Assembly: GCA_947564305.1 (NCBI GenBank)
Contig: CANOBT010000088.1
Span: forward strand, 1-23,074
DNA length: 23,074 bases
Origin: an uncultured Lachnospiraceae bacterium
Lineage (GTDB): Bacteria > Bacillota_A > Clostridia > Lachnospirales > Lachnospiraceae
Direction: 5' to 3'
A program made the position numbers and the translations under genes. Below the pieces are notes generated by a model. It saw only the letters and a list, made by a program, of their open reading frames with translations, was not told the origin of the DNA and ran no database searches. The first letter of the stretch is position 1. The number at the start of each line of letters is the position of its first letter. Below, in pieces: positions 16,314 to 23,074 of this stretch.

Positions 16314-19300
16314 ATGAAAAAACAAAAGACAAAATTAGGGGCAAGAATTTTATCTGAAAGTGAACTGAACGCAATTCTTCCAAACGCTGATTCTGTTTAT
16401 GAGCAGATTACAGTGTTTCGTAACAGTATTTCCGAGGAACAGGGCAAACTGAGCGATGGGCAGCATGAGATAGAACAGAAGACAAACAATATCGGCATTA
16501 TGGGCTGCAGGGGCGCGGGCAAGACATCTATTCTCAAAACATTTTACCATAGGCTGAGAACGGAAAATGAGAAAAAGGAAAAGAAACGCAGAGATATTAT
16601 ATTGCCGCTTATTATACCGGAGAATATGTCTTCCGGCACTACCCTGATGGATGCAGTTTTAGGGAGGCTGAAATCTGTCGTGGAAGAGAGGGAGGAGACT
16701 AGAAAAGACAAATATCAAGGGGACTGCATTTATTCTGGACGAACTTCTTTGGAGCAGCAATATAATGCGCTGATGAAGCAGTATTGCTATATTAAGAAGG
16801 ACTATAGGGATATATTGATTCAACAGTTTACTACGGAGCAGAACTATGTGGACAAGACGAAGAAGGTGTTCAGTTCCGATTCGGAGTTTATTAATCTGTT
16901 TCATCAGTTTGTGGTAAGGCTGCTGCAGAATGGGGAAGAAATAGATGAGAAGAAAACGGAAGAAAATCCCATGATATTTTTGTTCATTGATGATGTTGAT
17001 TTAAGTATCAACAGGTGTATGGATATTGTGAGGACGCTTCTTGTCTATTTGTCGAATCCGAGAATTGTCACATTTATTTCAGGAGATATGGAAACCTTTG
17101 AAGAGGAACTGACGTTGGAGTTTTTGCGGCAGGAGGGGGCGCTGAGAAAAGATGTATTCCGGGAGACTTATTATACGGTCAATGATGTTATGGGCAGAAG
17201 CAGCTTGTTGGAGCGCAAGAAGAATCTGGCATACGAATATTTAAAGAAAATCATTCCCCCGGCATACCGCAGGACGATTCGGTATTGGTCATTAGAGGAA
17301 AGGGGAAATTATCGAATTACAGGAGATGATGGCAGTAATCAGAAAAGCCTTGCAGAATTGTTGATGGAAATGACGGAAGAGGAGTGGGAGGAACTGTACT
17401 TTGTATACAAAGAGGATGGACAACGCAAATGCATGGGACTTGCGTTCCATATGTTTGATGATACCTCCCGCGGGCTGAATAATGTTTATAATGTATTGCA
17501 GGAGATATGTGATGTCAGAACAGAGAAAAAGGAGATGACAGAGAGGGAGGAGACACTGCTCTTGTGGCGTCTGATAGAGACGATGGTGGATTCTAAGCCT
17601 TTATATGCAAGGTATAGGTCAGAATTGCTGCAGCAGGTGATTGTGCTTGGCCAGGAGTCAGTAAAAGTTGATTTTACCAATGGACGCCAGCTGTTATATG
17701 GGGAGGCAGATAATAGGAAAGCAAAGAAAGGTGTGGATAGATTTACAGCAAAAGAACGTTTTTCCTTTTTTTATTTGATTGATTTCTCCTTCAGATTATT
17801 TTTGCGGGATCAATATGATTTTGATGATTTAAAAAAATATTTAGATTTGAAAAACAGGATTATCCAGGAATATCTTAGTGATGAGACGATAGATGATAGA
17901 ATTGCAGCCAAACGAAAGCTGATTGGCTGTTTGACAGATGGGAAAATATACAAGAAATATAAATCTGATTCTTTACAGGCAATCTTGACAAGAATTTTGC
18001 AGGAGGGGGATTTAATGACTGACCTGCATCTAATCAGATATTTGGGAAGGGCAGAGATATATCAAATATTAGGTGATACAGAAAGGCGGCTTTCTGATAT
18101 AGAAATTGCTTACAAGATAGCGTATGCATTCTCAAGGGCAATTCAGTCTTCTGCTGAAACGGAGAAAAGCATACAAGATGAAATCACATACCTATATGGG
18201 GAAGTAAAGCGTGAGCTAAATCAGTTATTAAATAAGCTGTCATTGAATCCATGGATGATATATGGAAGGCAGCTGATAGATACTCGTAATGTAGGGATTG
18301 GCATGGAACACATGGGTAGGGGAGGAGGCTTAGCAGAAGTTAGTTTTTGGAATATAGAAGGTTATATGAACGATTATAAACAATTTGGGAATGCAAGTAA
18401 ATTGTTATGGGCAGAGTATGGAAACAGAAATTTAGTATATTGGATTTATTGTGAAGAGATTATGGGAGGACGATGGGGTTCCATTGATATTAGAAATAAT
18501 GCGGAAGAGACTGTCCGGGCAGGATTGATAAAGACAATTGTGAATTGGCTGCAGGAGCAAAATTATACAAATCGTTATGAAATCAAAGCGTTGAGAGAGG
18601 GCAATTATGCGGGCTTATTAGAGGGAAAGACAGAGACGAAGAAGAAAGAAATACAGATTATTAAACAGATTGATGAAAAGGGATTGTGGGACAGCGATTA
18701 TGCTAAGGATAGAATTTCTGATTATTTGCGAAGAAAAAAAGAGGATTATTTAGAAAAAATGAGCCAAGGCAGAATAATTTTTGATGCTACACAGCTTGTA
18801 GAGAGGGCATTTCCTAAATTAGAAAACTGTGAAGAAAAGTGTTTAAAAAGGGAGTATGGGTATAACTTAATCTCTAGGGTGAGGCGTGTGATTTTTTTGT
18901 CAGCGGACGGAAAGCCTTATGGGCAGGGCAGTTTTAAGGATGGGAAGCATTATCTGCGTTTGGAGCAGGTGCTAATGATACAATTTCTTTTAGAAAGAGA
19001 CTTAAATGGGCACACTTATATAGGCTTAAATGAAAAGAAAGAATTATGGAAATTTTTATTGGAGCTGAAGGAACTGCCGTTGGTCATTCAGACTTCTGCG
19101 CGGGAGAAGATTGATAAGGAACTGCAAGAGAGGGAGGAGAGATTTTTTGCCGAAAATCTGCTTATTTTAAAAGATAAGCAAGTTATAGAGCTTGGAAAAA
19201 GCGAAAATTGGCAGACTGCCATAAGCGATATCTGCGAGAATTATTATTATTGGTTAAACCTAGGAGAGATGGAAACATGGATAAAAGAGCATTTTCCTGA

Positions 19301-19658
19301 AATTGCAGAAGATAACTATATGTGTATAAAGTATCTGGTACAAAAAGAAATGATTGTGAGAATGAAAAAGAAATTGCACGAAAGTGAAAACGACTCCAAA
19401 GAATTATCCTGGAGCGATATAGAACCTGCCATGGATGAAAAAGAGTATCTCTTCTTTTTCCATAGTTATCTGCGCTATCTGCAGGTAAACGACAGCGAAG
19501 TGCAGATAGCCGGCGCACGGGCGGAGGACATCGCGAAACTGGCAGAATATATACTGGACAGCGAAATTAAGGCGGATGAGAAGATTCAGAATGAAGTTTA
19601 TCAGGCAATCAGTGAGGAACTGGAACTGACGGAGGAAGAGTTTGAGACATTGTTTTAG
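16314..19658 (+). CDS. rdrA: RADAR ATPase RdrA-like, P-loop NTPase
   Basis: A 1114-residue P-loop ATPase. Walker A is at 64-71 (GCRGAGKT) and Walker B at 221-227 (IFLFIDD), followed by VDLSINRC and a sensor-like FISGD at 254-258. The AAA+/STAND-like core covers about 55-400, and the remaining 700 residues are a helical region without motifs I can name, larger than usual for RdrA proteins (about 900). A strong ribosome binding site GGAGGGGG (16297-16304) supports the start. The identification rests on the following gene: a large P-loop ATPase directly before a large adenosine deaminase protein is the diagnostic RADAR pair. In that system RdrA forms a ring that docks on the RdrB shell and activates or feeds it during phage infection. 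The ATPase motifs alone would not name it. Base composition dips strongly in the middle (see findings). Confidence 0.8.
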   Translation: MKKQKTKLGARILSESELNAILPNADSVYEQITVFRNSISEEQGKLSDGQHEIEQKTNNIGIMGCRGAGKTSILKTFYHRLRTENEKKEKKRRDIILPLIIPENMSSGTTLMDAVLGRLKSVVEEREETRKDKYQGDCIYSGRTSLEQQYNALMKQYCYIKKDYRDILIQQFTTEQNYVDKTKKVFSSDSEFINLFHQFVVRLLQNGEEIDEKKTEENPMIFLFIDDVDLSINRCMDIVRTLLVYLSNPRIVTFISGDMETFEEELTLEFLRQEGALRKDVFRETYYTVNDVMGRSSLLERKKNLAYEYLKKIIPPAYRRTIRYWSLEERGNYRITGDDGSNQKSLAELLMEMTEEEWEELYFVYKEDGQRKCMGLAFHMFDDTSRGLNNVYNVLQEICDVRTEKKEMTEREETLLLWRLIETMVDSKPLYARYRSELLQQVIVLGQESVKVDFTNGRQLLYGEADNRKAKKGVDRFTAKERFSFFYLIDFSFRLFLRDQYDFDDLKKYLDLKNRIIQEYLSDETIDDRIAAKRKLIGCLTDGKIYKKYKSDSLQAILTRILQEGDLMTDLHLIRYLGRAEIYQILGDTERRLSDIEIAYKIAYAFSRAIQSSAETEKSIQDEITYLYGEVKRELNQLLNKLSLNPWMIYGRQLIDTRNVGIGMEHMGRGGGLAEVSFWNIEGYMNDYKQFGNASKLLWAEYGNRNLVYWIYCEEIMGGRWGSIDIRNNAEETVRAGLIKTIVNWLQEQNYTNRYEIKALREGNYAGLLEGKTETKKKEIQIIKQIDEKGLWDSDYAKDRISDYLRRKKEDYLEKMSQGRIIFDATQLVERAFPKLENCEEKCLKREYGYNLISRVRRVIFLSADGKPYGQGSFKDGKHYLRLEQVLMIQFLLERDLNGHTYIGLNEKKELWKFLLELKELPLVIQTSAREKIDKELQEREERFFAENLLILKDKQVIELGKSENWQTAISDICENYYYWLNLGEMETWIKEHFPEIAEDNYMCIKYLVQKEMIVRMKKKLHESENDSKELSWSDIEPAMDEKEYLFFFHSYLRYLQVNDSEVQIAGARAEDIAKLAEYILDSEIKADEKIQNEVYQAISEELELTEEEFETLF

Positions 19659-19683
19659 ATGGCAGCTAGGGGAAAGCTGCCAT
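19659..19683 (+). repeat. Inverted repeat between rdrA and rdrB
   Basis: ATGGCAGCT (19659-19667) and AGCTGCCAT (19675-19683) form a perfect 9-bp stem with a 7-base loop, starting at the base after the rdrA stop. No T tract follows, so it is not a typical terminator. It sequesters the ATG at 19682, while the ribosome binding site GGAGG (19688-19692) and the preferred rdrB start at 19700 stay outside. It may tune the relative expression or mRNA stability of the two core genes. Confidence 0.7.
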
Positions 19684-19699
19684 GTGCGGAGGTTTTGCC

Positions 19700-22402
19700 A
19701 TGAATGACACAATTAACAGATACCTGGCGATTCTATGCTATCCGTTTGCGTCACTGGACTTCTTTCTGGAGGACTATTTTGAAGAAATTATAGAGGGAAA
19801 TATTGGCAATGAGAATGCAGAAGCAAAGCTGCAGGAGGCTATGATACAGCATATTCAGGAAAATTTTAACGTGTATTCCTATGATGAAGTATACATGTAT
19901 CTGGAGAAATGTTATCTGTATGATTTGAGAAGCAAACGATACCAGAAAGCATCGTTGATGTATCTGGACTGCTTATACAAAATTGCACGTTCCATGATAT
20001 CGCAGCGGGATGGGAAGATTGTATTTAAATATTGGAAAAACAGGCAAGATGAAAGTTTCTTAGGCGGATTTGGGGATTCCAACAAAATATTTCTGTTCCA
20101 CAGCATGAATATGCATATTCCTTTGGATTTTATTGTCATGTTGTATATGACGCAGAATCCACAAAATGGGATTGACAGTCTGCAGTATTATTATAATCAG
20201 ATTGAGGTGGCAGACCAACAGCTCGCTGTCGTATTGAAATCCGGGGTTGCGGAGAATCATCTGCATAAAGGGGTATCGGTATCTTTTTTTGAGATATGGG
20301 ATGCTTTCATGCTGCCTTTGAATTACCATTCGATTGCCGCAGTTAAGAGCAGTACGCTCGTATTAGGCAACAGGAAGCTGACGGCGGGCGAGGTGCTGTT
20401 TTTTGTCCTGACGGCGGCAATTGTCCGAATTTGGATTGCATTGGCGATGCAGGGGAAGTATTGGCAGGAAGACCAGCTGGACGAGTTGGTAGGGCTTTTT
20501 GCAGATGGCAAAGGCTTGAGGGAATTTTATAGGAAACGGTGGGGGAGTATGCGGGAGAAAGAAGCCGGCGATGAGGCACTCTCCTATTGTCAGAAACGGT
20601 GGGAGACTATATTGCAGATTCTTCCCGGGCAGCCAGAAGAGAGGACTATTGTGCAGGAAATTTTTGATGTGCCGGAAAACTTACACACTTCGGACGAGAC
20701 AGTTTTTCTGTTCTATGGCATGAGATTTCTGGCAGAGTATGGGAAGAGGGAAGGAAGCTATGCAACTGTGCGGGAGGAGCGCGTGGTTCAATGCCTGCTG
20801 CAGTATCTGCGTGTTAAAAATTATGTATTTAACTGTACCGTGCAGAAGAAAAATGTAAGGGGGCTAGATTATTTTCAGAAAGAGTATTATCAAAAAGATG
20901 CAAATCTGAATAAGTTCTACGCGGCAGTGTTGGCAAGCTTGTACAACAAGAAAGATAAAGTTGCCTATTGGGAACAGGCGATGCGCCGGCAGTTTCATAA
21001 CCGTGATTTAAAGAAAATTGAATTCCGGGCATCGATTGGTGAAAGCGAAGCTGAATTCCGAAAAGGGGTAAGAGATTTCCTGGAGGCGTACCGCAATGTT
21101 ATCCGGGAAGATTACTGTCGGAAAGAAAAAGGCTGCTACAGGGTTTACCGGGAATTCCCCAGGGTAGGTCTGGTATTCCATCTCCTGAAAAGAAAAGATG
21201 AGACCATTCCATACAAATGTTTTCTGGATGGGATGAATGATAAAGAAAAGCTGCAATTTGGAACATTAGAAGAAAAGTACGTGGAACAGGTTAAGATTAT
21301 GAACAGGCTTCGCAGCCAGATTCCAGGTCTTGACCGTTATATTGTTGGACTTGATGCCGCCAGCCTGGAAAATGCGACACCGATATGGGTATTTGCAAAA
21401 GCTTACCAAGAAGCCCGGGACAGTTCCATAGAAAAGGTAGGGTATGGCTCTGGCAGTATCCAGAGTTTGCGGTTTACGTTTCATGCAGGAGAAGATTTCC
21501 GGCATATATTGTCGGGACTGCGGAGAGTGGATGAGGCGATTACATATTTGAAATTCCATGCAGGAGACCGAATTGGGCATGGGACTGCACTTGGCATTGT
21601 ACCAGAGCAGTGGCAGCGTTATAATCCATTTGTCGTATTGCCCAGAAGTGAAGCCTTGGATAATTATATTTGGGCATATTATGTGTTAAGCCAGGATACG
21701 GTGGAATGCAGCTCCACGTTGATTGCCTATTTGGAAGGAAAGGTGTACGAGCTTGCTAAAGGTATCTATGGCAGGGCGCAGAACATTTCTCTGCAGGTAT
21801 TGATAGAAGGATATCTGAAGATGTTTGATACGGAATGCAGCAATTATCAGAAATGTTTGGAGGCGAAAGATGTTGGCTTTTGTGAAGAGGTCAGGGCTGA
21901 TGAATGCAGCAAAATCCTCTGGAATGGAGAGAAGATTGACTTGGCGCGGCATTGTAAGAAATTCCTTACGGAGATGGAATGCCCGATTCACTATGAAGTT
22001 ACGAAACAGGATGTCCAGATTACAGAACTGCTGCAAAAAATATTGCGCCTGAAACTGGGGCAGAAAGGAATTGTCGTGGAGATGAATCCATCTTCCAATG
22101 TGGCTATCGGAGAGGTGGACAAAATTACAGAGCATCAGATATATAAACTGAACATGCCTGGTGGGGAAGACAACGTTATGGTCTGCATCAATTCCGATGA
22201 CCCGATGGTATTTCATACCAATGTATCCAATGAACTGGCGTATATATATTATGGGCTGCTCTATAACGGCGTCAGCAGGGAGAATGCCTTGCGGTGGATG
22301 GATGGGATTCGGGAGTGCGGAATCAAATCCTCATTCTTACAGGGAGAAGATACGCCGCAGCAGATATATGATAAATTGGATGAAATAATTGAAAAGTTGT
22401 AA
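19700..22402 (+). CDS. rdrB: RADAR adenosine deaminase RdrB-like
   Basis: A 900-residue adenosine deaminase-fold enzyme. The ATG at 19700 is preferred over 19682 because GGAGG (19688-19692) stands 7 bases before it. All adenosine deaminase active-site motifs are present: HxH (H187, H189) in AENHLHKGVS, H595 and catalytic E598 in TFHAGED, H627 in RIGHGTAL, and D833-D834 in INSDDP. Zn2+ would be held by the three first-sphere histidines and D833. The first motif is about 180 residues from the N-terminus, and the next is 406 residues further on, twice the spacing in ordinary adenosine deaminase, so the barrel has a large insertion, as fits RdrB proteins. RdrB is known to build a hollow shell with RdrA and to deaminate adenosine in RNA or nucleotides (ATP to ITP reported). 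It follows rdrA by 41 bases. Confidence 0.88.
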   Translation: MNDTINRYLAILCYPFASLDFFLEDYFEEIIEGNIGNENAEAKLQEAMIQHIQENFNVYSYDEVYMYLEKCYLYDLRSKRYQKASLMYLDCLYKIARSMISQRDGKIVFKYWKNRQDESFLGGFGDSNKIFLFHSMNMHIPLDFIVMLYMTQNPQNGIDSLQYYYNQIEVADQQLAVVLKSGVAENHLHKGVSVSFFEIWDAFMLPLNYHSIAAVKSSTLVLGNRKLTAGEVLFFVLTAAIVRIWIALAMQGKYWQEDQLDELVGLFADGKGLREFYRKRWGSMREKEAGDEALSYCQKRWETILQILPGQPEERTIVQEIFDVPENLHTSDETVFLFYGMRFLAEYGKREGSYATVREERVVQCLLQYLRVKNYVFNCTVQKKNVRGLDYFQKEYYQKDANLNKFYAAVLASLYNKKDKVAYWEQAMRRQFHNRDLKKIEFRASIGESEAEFRKGVRDFLEAYRNVIREDYCRKEKGCYRVYREFPRVGLVFHLLKRKDETIPYKCFLDGMNDKEKLQFGTLEEKYVEQVKIMNRLRSQIPGLDRYIVGLDAASLENATPIWVFAKAYQEARDSSIEKVGYGSGSIQSLRFTFHAGEDFRHILSGLRRVDEAITYLKFHAGDRIGHGTALGIVPEQWQRYNPFVVLPRSEALDNYIWAYYVLSQDTVECSSTLIAYLEGKVYELAKGIYGRAQNISLQVLIEGYLKMFDTECSNYQKCLEAKDVGFCEEVRADECSKILWNGEKIDLARHCKKFLTEMECPIHYEVTKQDVQITELLQKILRLKLGQKGIVVEMNPSSNVAIGEVDKITEHQIYKLNMPGGEDNVMVCINSDDPMVFHTNVSNELAYIYYGLLYNGVSRENALRWMDGIRECGIKSSFLQGEDTPQQIYDKLDEIIEKL

Positions 22403-22466
22403 GTAATTTAGAAGAAAGAACCGCAGACAAAATCTGCAGTGATTATTATGGAGGAGGAATATACAA

Positions 22467-23074
22467 ATGAATTATGAAGAGATTACATTAGGTGGATTTG
22501 TGAAAGAGATGAAAGAGGTTTCTAGTGGACCGCATCCAAGAAAATTTTGCTTTGTGCTTGGGGCAGGAGCCTCCAAATCATCCGGAATAAAATCAGGGCA
22601 GGATTTGGTAAATATATGGGAGAAAGATTTGCTGGAAAGAAACAGGGAGTCACATCTGGCATGGAAGGAACAGCTAGGCATAAACGATAACAACAAATAT
22701 GAGTTTTATAGCCAATATTATGAACGGCGCTTTAAGCGGGCAATTGACGGTTATAACTACCTGGAAAAATTAATGGAATCTGCCAAGCCGAGTATCGGAT
22801 ATGTCATGCTTTCCTATATATTGACCCATACAAGGCATAATGTGGTGATAACCACTAATTTTGACCATTTGTTGGAAGATGCGGTAAATTACTACGAGAA
22901 TATGATTCCTCTGGTCATTGGGCATGAGAGCCTGGCTCATTACATAACCAAACAGATAAACAGACCGACAATCATAAAAATCCATCGGGATCTTCTCTTA
23001 GAACCGAAAAACAGGGAACCGGAACTGAATGTATTGCACGATAACTGGAAAAAAGCTTTGGATATCGTCTTTTC
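22467..23074 (+). CDS. SIR2-domain protein, cut by window end
   Basis: The first 202 codons of a SIR2-type NAD+-binding protein that continues past the right edge. The ATG at 22467 has GGAGGAGG (22450-22457) at a spacing of 9. Visible SIR2 motifs are GAGAS (32-36) in FVLGAGASKSSG, TTNFD (129-133) with N131, and IKIHRDL (170-176) with the catalytic-position H173. The usual HGD reads HRD here. This form matches bacterial defence SIR2 proteins, which hydrolyse NAD+ and starve the infected cell. It begins 64 bases after rdrB with no terminator between, so it is probably in the same operon. What lies C-terminal of the SIR2 domain, which often carries the sensor or partner region, cannot be seen. 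Confidence 0.85.
   Translation, partial: MNYEEITLGGFVKEMKEVSSGPHPRKFCFVLGAGASKSSGIKSGQDLVNIWEKDLLERNRESHLAWKEQLGINDNNKYEFYSQYYERRFKRAIDGYNYLEKLMESAKPSIGYVMLSYILTHTRHNVVITTNFDHLLEDAVNYYENMIPLVIGHESLAHYITKQINRPTIIKIHRDLLLEPKNREPELNVLHDNWKKALDIVF

Noticed and set aside
22423..22437. Small hairpin GCAGA/TCTGC between rdrB and the SIR2 gene
   Set aside because: The stem is only 5 bp with no T tract, so it does not support a terminator or an operon break.

Overview
The window looks like chromosome from a Gram-positive Clostridia, probably Lachnospiraceae. The basis is the strong GGAGG-type ribosome binding sites, the moderate-to-low GC content, and the pairing of an OmpR-type two-component system with a GldA/GldF/GldG/DUF4340 ABC transporter and a lipoprotein flavodoxin. 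Every convincing gene is on the + strand. The organism call is inference from gene style, not from a marker gene.

Region 1 (2-6973) is an ordinary host segment. A response regulator and its histidine kinase overlap by 4 bases. They are followed by a four-gene ABC transporter operon: ATPase, ABC-2 permease, GldG-like membrane-anchored auxiliary protein and DUF4340 protein. All transporter genes overlap and all have good ribosome binding sites. An 11-bp-spaced direct repeat in front of the transporter is a candidate binding site for the regulator.

Region 2 (about 6974-9561) is a scar zone. It holds a small unknown ORF with a strong terminator, an aldo/keto reductase gene with its middle deleted, a lipoprotein flavodoxin whose C-terminus is displaced by a one-base frameshift, and non-coding or decayed sequence. 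This is what an insertion hot spot next to an accessory island often looks like, although no integrase or att repeat is visible.

Region 3 (9562 to beyond the right edge) is a tightly packed operon of at least nine genes that reads as an expanded anti-phage system around a RADAR core. In order it encodes: an HD (HD-CE-like) phosphohydrolase; an ADP-ribosyltransferase fused to a SLATT-like two-helix membrane module; a TIR protein with a winged-helix tail; an unknown 495-residue protein with a possible Gly-rich amyloid/RHIM-like motif; an SPFH/band-7-like protein; a two-helix membrane protein with an SH3b domain; a 1114-residue P-loop ATPase (RdrA); a 900-residue adenosine deaminase-fold protein (RdrB); and a SIR2 protein cut by the window end. 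A near-consensus promoter at 9449-9477 could drive the whole unit.

The likely joint logic, which is inference, is this. The ATPase and deaminase form the RADAR supramolecular effector that deaminates adenosine nucleotides or RNA. The ART, TIR and SIR2 domains all use NAD+, and the HD protein probably hydrolyses a nucleotide or nucleic acid. The SPFH, SH3b and ART-2TM proteins tie the machine to the membrane. One operon thus combines adenine-nucleotide deamination with three separate NAD+-consuming folds, and this combination is the most interesting feature of the window.
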